A DNA stretch of 19,964 nt from an uncultured bacterium (lineage in GTDB: Bacteria; Bacillota; Clostridia; Peptostreptococcales; Anaerovoracaceae), in contig CAJMLL010000047.1 of NCBI GenBank assembly GCA_905214225.1, positions 1-19,964 on the forward strand. Reading direction: 5' to 3'. This document shows positions 1 through 5,858 of this stretch, piece after piece. The notes under the pieces were generated by a model. The model did no database searches. It was not told the origin of the DNA and saw only the letters and a list, made by a program, of their open reading frames with translations. Made by a program: the position numbers and the translations under genes. Position 1 is the first letter of the stretch, and every line of letters begins with the position of its first letter.

Positions 1-1265
1 AAATGCTGGTCCTCGGCCTGCAGCACACGTTCGCAATGTTCGGAGCAACGGTCATGGTTCCGCTTCTGACCGGTCTGAATGTCTCCACGACGCTGCTGTT
101 CGCCGGCCTGGGAACGCTTCTTTTCCATATTATCACTAAAGGAAAAGTTCCGGCTTTCTTAGGCTCTTCGTTCGCCTTTCTCGGTGGATATGCCGCGGTC
201 GCCCCGCTTCTGAAGAACGGTGCGCCGAATGAGAAAATGCTGCCCTACGCCTGCGGAGGCGTCTTCTGCGCGGGTCTTCTCTACGTCGTGCTCGCCGCGT
301 TTATGAAGGCTTTTGGCCCGCACCGCGTTATGCGCTATTTCCCGCCGATTGTCACGGGTCCGATCATCATCTGCATCGGTCTGACTCTGGCGCCGAATGC
401 CATCGCAAACTGCCGCAGCAACTGGATTGTCGCGCTGGCAGCCCTGGTAACCATCATTTACTTCAACATCTGGGGCAGGGGAATGGCAAAAATTATCCCG
501 ATCATCCTGGGTGTTATCGTGTCATATGTGGTTGCCTGTGCCCTGGGTGTCGTCGATATCTCTGCAATCACGCAAGAACGCTGGATCGCCGCGCCGCCGA
601 TCACCATGATGAAGTTCGACATTTCCGCAATTATCACAATCGTACCGCTGGCTCTGGCCACCATGATGGAACACATCGGCGATATCACCGCCATCGGCGC
701 CACCACACACCGCAACTACATTGAAAATCCGGGACTTCACAGAACCCTGCTCGGTGACGGTCTCGCAACCTGCCTGGCCGCTGCGTTCGGCGCGCCGGCA
801 AATACAACCTACGGCGAGAACACGGGCGTGCTGGCGCTGACCGGAATTTACGATCCTAAGGTCATTGAAATTGCCGCATGTTTTGCCGTTCTGCTGGGTT
901 TCATTCCGAAAGTCGGATTCCTGATCCAGTCGATTCCGGCCGCAACCATCGGCGGAATCTCTCTGATTCTCTACGGAATGATCTCCGCCGTCGGCGTCCG
1001 CAACATCGTGGAAAATCACGTGGACTTCACCAGAACCAGAAACACGATCATCGCCGCGCTGATCCTGGTCTGCGGACTGGGATTCACCTTCGGCAGCAAA
1101 CAGGGGCTGACATTCCACATCGCAGGATTTACAATTACATTGTCAGGTCTGGCCATTGCCTCCCTGACCGGCATCATCGCCAACGCCATTCTTCCTGGAA
1201 ACGAATATTCCTTCCGCGACGGCAAAGATGAAGATAAAGACAAGTACGGCACATACAACGTGTAA
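1..1265 (+). CDS. uraA: Uracil/xanthine permease, NCS2 family (5' end outside window)
   Basis: Membrane transporter of the nucleobase:cation symporter-2 family, expected to import uracil (or a related base) by proton symport. The visible 420 residues are almost entirely hydrophobic helices. They open with LGLQHTFAMFGATVMVPLL, which matches the first transmembrane segment of UraA-type proteins. The substrate-site motif TTYGENTGV lies near residue 265 and carries a conserved glutamate. The tail is short and charged. UraA homologues have roughly 15-25 residues before the QH-FAMFGAT motif and the frame is open to base 1, so the ATG at 3 is probably internal and the gene is cut by the window edge. 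The corA-like gene starts 33 bp downstream on the same strand, so cotranscription is possible. Whether the substrate is uracil or xanthine cannot be settled from sequence alone; uracil is favoured by overall similarity. Confidence 0.88.
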   Translation, partial: MLVLGLQHTFAMFGATVMVPLLTGLNVSTTLLFAGLGTLLFHIITKGKVPAFLGSSFAFLGGYAAVAPLLKNGAPNEKMLPYACGGVFCAGLLYVVLAAFMKAFGPHRVMRYFPPIVTGPIIICIGLTLAPNAIANCRSNWIVALAALVTIIYFNIWGRGMAKIIPIILGVIVSYVVACALGVVDISAITQERWIAAPPITMMKFDISAIITIVPLALATMMEHIGDITAIGATTHRNYIENPGLHRTLLGDGLATCLAAAFGAPANTTYGENTGVLALTGIYDPKVIEIAACFAVLLGFIPKVGFLIQSIPAATIGGISLILYGMISAVGVRNIVENHVDFTRTRNTIIAALILVCGLGFTFGSKQGLTFHIAGFTITLSGLAIASLTGIIANAILPGNEYSFRDGKDEDKDKYGTYNV

Positions 1266-1298
1266 ACCGATTCAATCAGCACATAAAGGGGGCAGCCA

Positions 1299-2078
1299 AT
1301 GATTAAGGTCTTCAACGCAAAAGAAAAAAATGAATTTGCAGATCTTGCGGATACACCGGAAGTCAAGGAAGTGCGCGACAGCCGCGATTATGCGGTCAAC
1401 GTCGGAAAAAAAGCTTATCTGATCACCTTCCATTACATCAACCGCCGGCGTGTCACCCTTTACGCTGACCCCCAGCAGTGCTGCGTCATGACCGACTCCC
1501 TGCATCTCAGGAAAATCGCAAAAGAGATCGACGCGCCGTCCGGAATCAAAGAAGCCAACATGTTCCTTCAGCGGATTTCCAAGAACGACATGTTCGACCT
1601 GCAGAGTCTGGAAAAGGAAGTACAGGCCCTGGAAGACAAACTGTTCGCCGAAAAAACTCCAAACCGCAGAGGTATCGATGAAATCCGCAAACTCCGCCGT
1701 GAAATCCTCCGCCGGAAACGCTACTATGAGCTGATGGAATTCATCACTGACGAACTGATGGAGATGGACAGCGACTTCAGCTACATCAGCAAGAAATTCG
1801 ACCGCCTCTACAAGGTCATCCTCAGGACCCAGGAATTTGCCGAAGAAGTCCGCGACGCCTACCAGTCCCAGGTCGATATTCAGCAGAACAACATCATGAA
1901 ATTCCTGACCATCATCACCACCATGTTCATGCCGCTTCAGCTGATCACCGGCTGGTACGGGATGAACCTGAAGATGCCGGAAGTCCACTGGCGTTTCGGC
2001 TACCCGTATGTCATCGCCCTGAGTATCGCCATCTGCCTGCTCATGTACTGGATCTGCAAGCGGAATAAATGGTTTTAA
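1299..2078 (+). CDS. CorA-family divalent cation transporter (short form)
   Basis: Inner-membrane channel of the CorA metal ion transporter family, expected to move Mg2+ (possibly Co2+ or Ni2+) as a homopentamer. Evidence is the C-terminal signature. A long charged alpha-helical stretch (about residues 100-195) leads into TM1 (about 200-219), then the family motif GMN at 221-223 in WYGMNLKMPE, a second hydrophobic helix (about 235-252) and the basic tail KRNKWF. At 259 residues it is clearly shorter than classical CorA (316 in E. coli). The shortening is in the N-terminal cytoplasmic domain, while the pore half is complete. The ATG at 1299 is preceded by a GGGGG-containing ribosome binding site at suitable spacing. 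It lies 33 bp after the permease gene. The family call is firm; ion specificity is inferred. Confidence 0.88.
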   Translation: MIKVFNAKEKNEFADLADTPEVKEVRDSRDYAVNVGKKAYLITFHYINRRRVTLYADPQQCCVMTDSLHLRKIAKEIDAPSGIKEANMFLQRISKNDMFDLQSLEKEVQALEDKLFAEKTPNRRGIDEIRKLRREILRRKRYYELMEFITDELMEMDSDFSYISKKFDRLYKVILRTQEFAEEVRDAYQSQVDIQQNNIMKFLTIITTMFMPLQLITGWYGMNLKMPEVHWRFGYPYVIALSIAICLLMYWICKRNKWF

Positions 2079-2121
2079 AGACGAGAAAAACAGCCCGCGC
2101 AAGGAGATTCCCGAATGTTTT

Positions 2122-2156
2122 CGGCATCCTGGCCTGTCCCCTGCCGGGCATTTTTT
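2122..2156 (+). terminator. Candidate intrinsic terminator after the corA-like gene
   Basis: CGGCA (2122-2126) can pair with TGCCG (2142-2146), and an outer AATG/CATT pairing flanks it. A run of six T (2151-2156) follows. The stem is interrupted, so the call is moderate. It sits 44 bp past the corA-like stop, where a + strand terminator is expected. Confidence 0.45.
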
Positions 2157-2231
2157 CTGCTATTCAGTAGTTCATTCCCCTGCCGGCCAGCCCTTGCTGA
2201 CCAGCAAAATCCATGTCAATAAGTCAGCCGA

Positions 2232-2247
2232 TAACCGTGCTTATACA
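2232..2247. repeat. Perfect 16-bp palindrome TATACACGCGTGTATA
   Basis: Two 8-bp arms meet with no spacer. The form is that of a dimeric repressor operator, but it lies between two convergent gene ends with no evident promoter. Function unknown. Confidence 0.6.
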
Positions 2248-2324
2248 CGCGTGTATACAGTATGCCCGGATATCACGTTCTCCTGCAGAATCGAATCCTG
2301 CCAGTTATATTTTGTCCCGGTCTG

Positions 2325-2807
2325 CTAGAAAGTCAGGCGCATCTCATGCCATGCCACTCCGCCATGGGTGGAATCCGATATACCCTCATCGATAAAACCG
2401 AATTTCGCGTAGTAGTGCACCAGGTGGTCCTTGCAGGTCAGCACCAGGCCCTTCCGGCCCTGCTTCCGCGCCTCTTCAATGACGTGCATCAGCAGCATCG
2501 CCGCACAGCCCTGCTTTCTGTAGTCAGGAATCGTATCCACACCGAAAATCATCTGCCAGGCGCCCTGCTCGTTATGCAGGAAAGCATCATCATACATCTC
2601 GTCTTCCAGATGCTCCTCGTCTGTCACCATTCCATTGACAAAACCAACCATTTTACTGCCGTCTTCCAGAACCCAGAAGTGGTCTGGATAGGCCTTCAGT
2701 CGACGCTCCATAGAATCACGTCCGGCTGCCTCTGCAGGCGGAAAGCATTCTGCTTCTACCTGTGTAACGGCATCCAGATCCTTGATATTTGCAGTCCTTA
2801 TTTCCAT
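2325..2807 (-). CDS. GNAT family N-acetyltransferase
   Basis: Small acyltransferase of the GCN5-related family, expected to transfer an acetyl group from acetyl-CoA to an amine on a small molecule or protein. At 160 residues it is the usual size for a stand-alone GNAT fold. The N-terminus MEIRTANIKDLDAVTQVEAECF is a typical first strand and helix. The acetyl-CoA binding motif is seen in IPDYRKQGCAAMLLMHVIEEA (about residues 93-113). The C-terminal YYAKFGFIDEG is the common end-of-domain motif. The ATG at 2807 follows a GAGGAAG ribosome binding site. It lies 49 bp downstream of the histidine phosphatase gene and probably shares its transcript. No clear terminator follows it on the minus strand. 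The substrate cannot be predicted. Confidence 0.87.
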   Translation of the reverse strand: MEIRTANIKDLDAVTQVEAECFPPAEAAGRDSMERRLKAYPDHFWVLEDGSKMVGFVNGMVTDEEHLEDEMYDDAFLHNEQGAWQMIFGVDTIPDYRKQGCAAMLLMHVIEEARKQGRKGLVLTCKDHLVHYYAKFGFIDEGISDSTHGGVAWHEMRLTF

Positions 2808-2856
2808 AACTGATTCTTCCTCTTCACGTTCTTCTTCATCTGTTCTGTCTGCAGCT

Positions 2857-3450
2857 TCAGCGGAGAAGCTCCGGATCAGAGTATTTTCCGTCTTTTATCA
2901 CTGTGCGGAAAATCGCACAGTTGTCCACCGGCATCCGCCAGATTTCATTTCCCGGGCGCTCAAGCTTTCTGATCCAGCCGAACATCGCCCGGATAGCAAC
3001 GCCGTGGCTCACTGCAAGGATTCGGTCCTTCGGACCGGCATGTTCCGCAAGGTCAGTAAGAAATTCCCCGACACGACTTGTGACATCCTCCAGCGGCTCG
3101 ATTCCCTCCGGCGCAGGGATATTTACCGGATCCTGAAGAAAAGTGTGCATCTCCGGTCCCATTTCTTCATAAGTTTTTCCGTCCCAGTCTCCGTAGTCAA
3201 TTTCAATCAGCCGGTCATCCGTTTCAAATTCCGTACGCGGAATACCAAGAGCAATTTCCGCCGTTTCTTTGGTCCGGCCCAGATGGCTGGTGATCACCCT
3301 GTTGAAAGAAAGATGATATTTACGGATGACTTCCGCGGCCGCAGCCGCCTGTTTCCTCCCCGTATCATTCAGCGGACAGTCAATGTGCCCCTGCATCTTT
3401 CCTGAAATATTCATATCCGTCTGCCCATGCCTCATGATATACAGTTCCAT
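2857..3450 (-). CDS. Histidine phosphatase family protein (phosphoglycerate mutase-like)
   Basis: Member of the branch-1 histidine phosphatase superfamily, which hydrolyses phosphomonoesters through a phosphohistidine intermediate. The catalytic motif RHGQTDMN is at the N-terminus (nucleophile His8). The mid-domain acidic motif EIDYGDWDGKTYEE and the second catalytic histidine in AVSHGVAIRAMFG are both present. At 197 residues it has the normal size for PhoE/CobC/GpmB-like proteins, and the sequence does not tell which. The ATG at 3450 follows GGAGGG at about 8 bp. A candidate minus-strand promoter lies just upstream, and the GNAT gene follows after 49 bp. A cofactor-dependent glycolytic mutase is less likely because the sequence is shorter and lacks that enzyme's longer lid. 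Confidence 0.88.
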   Translation of the reverse strand: MELYIMRHGQTDMNISGKMQGHIDCPLNDTGRKQAAAAAEVIRKYHLSFNRVITSHLGRTKETAEIALGIPRTEFETDDRLIEIDYGDWDGKTYEEMGPEMHTFLQDPVNIPAPEGIEPLEDVTSRVGEFLTDLAEHAGPKDRILAVSHGVAIRAMFGWIRKLERPGNEIWRMPVDNCAIFRTVIKDGKYSDPELLR

Positions 3451-3494
3451 AAATCATCCCTCCGGCGCGCACAAAAAATATAATATACACGTCT

Positions 3495-3503
3495 AGTATA
3501 CCA
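3495..3503 (-). promoter_or_regulatory. Candidate extended -10 promoter for the histidine phosphatase gene
   Basis: Read on the minus strand the bases are TGGTATACT, an extended -10 (TGn plus TATACT), about 45 bp upstream of the ATG. The -35 region is T-rich but a poor match to TTGACA. Confidence 0.45.
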
Positions 3504-3561
3504 TCATCACTCCCTTGAGAAAAATCCATTTCCGCTTATTGAAATATACAGAAATTTTACA

Positions 3562-3590
3562 TTGAAAATTTCTTCGTTCGGGACTATAAT
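3562..3590 (+). promoter_or_regulatory. Sigma-A type promoter of the tRNA gene
   Basis: TTGAAA (3562-3567), a 17-bp spacer, then a perfect TATAAT (3585-3590). The predicted transcription start near 3597 is about a dozen bases before the mature tRNA. Confidence 0.8.
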
Positions 3591-3608
3591 TGTTTTTGTT
3601 AACGATGT

Positions 3609-3684
3609 GGGGATATAGCTCAGCTGGGAGAGCGACGGACTCGCAGCTCGTAGGTCAGGGGTTCGATCCCCCTTATCTCCACCA
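3609..3684 (+). tRNA. tRNA-Ala (anticodon CGC)
   Basis: This is a 76-base cloverleaf with encoded CCA. The acceptor GGGGATA (3609-3615) pairs with TATCTCC (3674-3680). D-arm stems are GCTC/GAGC (3618-3621, 3630-3633). The anticodon loop CTCGCAG (3640-3646) carries CGC at 3642-3644. The T-arm is AGGGG, TTCGATC, CCCCT (3657-3673). Discriminator A73 and CCA follow. The G3:U70 wobble pair, the main alanine identity element, is present (G at 3611, T at 3678), which supports alanine independently of the anticodon. The anticodon stem is weak: A27-U43, C28-G42 and G29-C41 pair, G30:U40 is a wobble and A31:C39 is a mismatch, while C32 and G38 could pair. It has its own promoter and terminator, so it is a single-gene transcription unit. 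Confidence 0.93.
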
Positions 3685-3726
3685 TAAAAAAACAGACTGG
3701 TATTATGCCAGTCTGTTTTTTTATGG
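3682..3726. terminator. Perfect palindromic intrinsic terminator of the tRNA gene
   Basis: Two perfectly complementary 19-bp arms (3682-3700 and 3708-3726) enclose a 7-base loop TATTATG. The GC core CAGACTGG/CCAGTCTG is flanked by an A7 tract and a T7 tract, so it can terminate in both directions. The left arm begins with the CCA of the tRNA. Confidence 0.85.
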
Positions 3727-3731
3727 TGGTT

Positions 3732-3754
3732 ATGTTGGGGGATCGGACCCCTGA
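3732..3754. repeat. 23-bp direct repeat, copy 1 (antisense tRNA T-arm-like)
   Basis: Identical to 3930-3952. Its last 18 bases (3737-3754) are the reverse complement of tRNA bases 3655-3672 (T-arm) with one mismatch. Confidence 0.75.
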
Positions 3755-3929
3755 AAGGGGTGAGATCCGCCTTCTGGACCTAGCCCCGTGAGAACGAGCG
3801 GACATTCATCACTTCACCGCGAAGTTCGAACGTCGGCAGGTCCTATGCGAAGACTGCCCAAGAGCGCGAGCACAGCGACGCGCGATTGGCTGCTCGTTTC
3901 CGGCAGTCGACGGCGATCTCCATTAATAA

Positions 3930-3952
3930 ATGTTGGGGGATCGGACCCCTGA
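3930..3952. repeat. 23-bp direct repeat, copy 2 (antisense tRNA T-arm-like)
   Basis: Exact second copy of 3732-3754. It lacks the AGGGGT arm that turns copy 1 into a hairpin. Confidence 0.75.
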
Positions 3953-3962
3953 GATGATGACA

Positions 3963-3981
3963 GCGGCCGGCAGCCGGCCGC
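3963..3981. repeat. GC-rich perfect inverted repeat
   Basis: GCGGCCGGC and GCCGGCCGC are 9-bp perfect arms around a single A. There is no T-run on either side, so it is probably not a terminator by itself. Confidence 0.6.
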
Positions 3982-4010
3982 ATACTGATCACCTTTCAAC
4001 CCGCCCAGGC

Positions 4011-4054
4011 AAAAACCACAGCCGCCGTGCAGTCCATAAAACTGCGCGGCGGCT
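4011..4054 (-). terminator. Intrinsic terminator of the dipeptidase gene
   Basis: On the minus strand AGCCGCCGCGCAG (4054-4042) pairs with CTGCACGGCGGCT (4032-4020), 13 bp with one wobble. It is followed by GTGGTTTTT (4019-4011). It starts 43 bp past the stop codon. Confidence 0.82.
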
Positions 4055-4096
4055 GCTCATTTATTCATTCCATTATTGAAAGGAGAAACTCATCCA

Positions 4097-5584
4097 TTAC
4101 GCATCGGATCTTGCGTACTTGTTCTTCATCTCCATGCTGGCGGTGAAGAGTACCTGATCCATCAGCTTGTCTGTCTTTTCCTGTGTGAAATCAGACATTT
4201 CCTGATTGACCTTTTCCAGGAATCTGTGCAGGTCAGCGCCGGACGGCTTCTTTTCCTCATAGGCTGCATCTGTTTCGTGGATCAGCGCATGCGCCTTATA
4301 GGCGACGGCATTCTGATACTGCTCAACGAAATTGGAGCAGCTCTGGAAGTGTGCATCTGCCATGGCTGCGATCAGGCGGTTGGACCAGTAGAAGTTGTCT
4401 GTGGAAACCTTTGCTGTTGTGTTCTGGAAATATTCCGGTGTGGTCTCTACATTCGTGTAGAACGGTACAAAGGCGTTGAATGCGCAGGAACCCAGAGCAA
4501 CCCACTGGAGGCACTGGATCTCCTTCGGCATGTACGGACGGATCTGTGTCAGGGACAGAACACTGTTTCTGTTGATTCCGATCGGACGGAATTTTCCCCT
4601 CCACTCATCCGGGCCGTATCCGCCGTATGGATCGTACTGGGTGTTCTGATAATAACCGGACATGGTGTACTTTACTTCTTCGATATTGATCTTATGCTCC
4701 GGCTGCAGGCACCAAGGCAGATCGTCGGACATCGGTGTGAAATCAGCATCCGGTCCGTCCCAGATGAAGGTGTTCGGGTTCAGGTAACGCTCGATGAACC
4801 ATGCTCTCGGTGTGTTGTAGGTATGGTCGGAATCGTCATGGCTTCCGAATGCAGCGCGGCTGTCAAAGTCGGTGCAGTTCTTCAGAGAGTCGTAATCTCT
4901 GTCCTCATCCATCGTTCTGTCGAGGTGATATTTCTCAACGAACTCGATCATGTCGGAAGAGCACATATGATCTTTCTGCTCGCCAAATGCATCGACGAAG
5001 TCGAAGGAATCGATTCCCATCTGGTTCGGCATTACCACATAGCAGTCATCCGGTACACGCTTTGCGATCCAGTGATGTCCGCCGATGGTCTCCAGCCACC
5101 AGATGTCGTTGACATCCTGGAATCCGATGGCGTTGAACTCATAGGTTCCGTACTTCTCCAGGATTGCGCCCAGTCTCTCTACACCTTCTCTGGCAGAGTG
5201 AATGTACGGAAGAACCAGAGTCGGCATATCCTCTTCACCGATTCCGTCTAAAGCAAGCGGGTCTGCACCCTGGACTGCCGGGTTGGTGGTAATCGTCTCC
5301 GTTGCCGTCATTGCGACGTTGACCGCGTTGATTCCGCCCTGTCCCCAGATTCCGCCGGCTTTCTGAACGGCGTCCGGTGTCTCCGTGTACGGCATCGGAT
5401 CATCAGGAAGATCCATCTCAAACTTGGAAAGTACGGATTTATAGTGCCTCGGCTGATCCTCAGGCATCACGACTTCAAACTTCTTGATGTTGAAATCATC
5501 AGAGCCAGAATCATCGTCTCTGGCCATGAAAGTTGACCCGTCATAAGTTGCGTTCTTGCCAACCAGAATTGTTGTGCATCCCAT
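4097..5584 (-). CDS. C69 family dipeptidase (PepD-like)
   Basis: Cytoplasmic dipeptidase of peptidase family C69, an N-terminal nucleophile hydrolase that cleaves a range of dipeptides. The start MGCTTILVGKNATYDGSTF is diagnostic: Cys3 is the expected nucleophile, exposed after removal of the first residues. The family's ARDDDS-type motif follows at about 21-26. The 495-residue length fits the family. No signal peptide or membrane helix is seen, so it should be intracellular. The ATG at 5584 is preceded by AGGAGG at ideal spacing. It forms a single-gene unit with a strong promoter about 65 bp upstream and a terminator downstream. Possible operator-like repeats lie in its 5' region. The family is certain; substrate preference (broad or restricted) is not visible. 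Confidence 0.92.
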   Translation of the reverse strand: MGCTTILVGKNATYDGSTFMARDDDSGSDDFNIKKFEVVMPEDQPRHYKSVLSKFEMDLPDDPMPYTETPDAVQKAGGIWGQGGINAVNVAMTATETITTNPAVQGADPLALDGIGEEDMPTLVLPYIHSAREGVERLGAILEKYGTYEFNAIGFQDVNDIWWLETIGGHHWIAKRVPDDCYVVMPNQMGIDSFDFVDAFGEQKDHMCSSDMIEFVEKYHLDRTMDEDRDYDSLKNCTDFDSRAAFGSHDDSDHTYNTPRAWFIERYLNPNTFIWDGPDADFTPMSDDLPWCLQPEHKINIEEVKYTMSGYYQNTQYDPYGGYGPDEWRGKFRPIGINRNSVLSLTQIRPYMPKEIQCLQWVALGSCAFNAFVPFYTNVETTPEYFQNTTAKVSTDNFYWSNRLIAAMADAHFQSCSNFVEQYQNAVAYKAHALIHETDAAYEEKKPSGADLHRFLEKVNQEMSDFTQEKTDKLMDQVLFTASMEMKNKYARSDA

Positions 5585-5618
5585 TTTGCAAACCTCCTTA
5601 ATATATTACAGATTCATG

Positions 5619-5630
5619 TATTCGCGAATA
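5619..5630. promoter_or_regulatory. Operator-like 12-bp palindrome in the dipeptidase 5' leader
   Basis: TATTCGCGAATA is a perfect palindrome between the predicted transcription start and the ribosome binding site of the dipeptidase gene. A repressor bound here would block transcription; this is inference. Confidence 0.4.
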
Positions 5631-5650
5631 TTACTCCGCTCAACAAATAA

Positions 5651-5679
5651 ATGATACCCCATTCAGAAAATTTTCTCAA
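5651..5679 (-). promoter_or_regulatory. Sigma-A type promoter of the dipeptidase gene
   Basis: On the minus strand: TTGAGA (5679-5674), a 17-bp spacer, then TATCAT (5656-5651). Upstream of the -35, ATGCATTT occurs twice (5687-5694, 5698-5705), spaced by 11 bp. Confidence 0.72.
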
Positions 5680-5806
5680 CATATTTATGCATTTCCCATG
5701 CATTTATTTTTCCCTTGCTCTTTGTTTTTTTGACAAAAATTTATCTCGCAAGAAAGCTGCCGGGAATTTTCTCTGCCTTTCCCTGACTTTCATAAAAATG
5801 CATACG

Positions 5807-5846
5807 AAAAAAGGCCGCAGGATGTAACATTTTACACCCCGCAGCC
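5807..5846 (-). terminator. Strong intrinsic terminator of ppdK
   Basis: On the minus strand a 15-bp stem (with wobbles) runs from GGCTGCGGGGTGTAA to TTACATCCTGCGGCC around a 4-base loop. Six T follow (complement of 5807-5812). It begins 12 bp after the ppdK stop. Confidence 0.88.
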
Positions 5847-5858
5847 TGTGTCTGCGCA

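Larger units (their letters stand above)
2079..2324. other. Convergent intergenic region
   Basis: This is a 246-bp gap between the convergent corA-like and GNAT genes. It holds the candidate terminator, an 11-bp direct repeat TCCCCTGCCGG (2137-2147 and about 2177-2187), a small hairpin around CAGCCCTTGCTG, and the perfect 16-bp palindrome at 2232-2247. No supported coding region was seen. Confidence 0.5.
3732..3952. other. Structured intergenic element flanked by direct repeats
   Basis: This gene-free stretch follows the tRNA-Ala terminator and is bounded by the two 23-bp direct repeats (start-to-start distance 198). Inside are several nested inverted repeats. A hairpin at 3740-3768 has outer GGATC/GATCC and inner ACCCCT/AGGGGT with loop GAA. 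GGACCT (3776-3781) faces AGGTCC (3838-3843). GACTGCC (3852-3858) faces GGCAGTC (3902-3908), enclosing CGAGCA/TGCTCG. GTTCGAAC is a short palindrome. The minus-strand reading frames across it look like chance products of antisense tRNA and repeat sequence, not genes. It could be a structured RNA, a small non-autonomous repeat or decayed tRNA sequence. I do not recognise a named family. Confidence 0.5.

Noticed and set aside
2262..3405. Plus-strand frames of 183 and 207 residues
   Set aside because: Antisense to the GNAT and histidine phosphatase genes. No ribosome binding sites and no domain features.
3732..3810. Possible minus-strand tRNA ending in CCACCA
   Set aside because: A T-arm-like hairpin is present, but the loop has TCCGATC instead of TTCGATC. 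There is no matching 5' acceptor strand, D-arm or anticodon arm, so it is not a complete tRNA.
3620..3999. Two 61-residue minus-strand reading frames, one containing GIEPLTYELR
   Set aside because: They are antisense readings of the tRNA and of the direct-repeat element. The GIEPLTYELR string is a well-known artefact of translating antisense tRNA. No ribosome binding site.
4076..5251. 391-residue plus-strand reading frame
   Set aside because: It lies antisense to the clear C69 dipeptidase gene, shows no family features and is a shadow of its codon usage.
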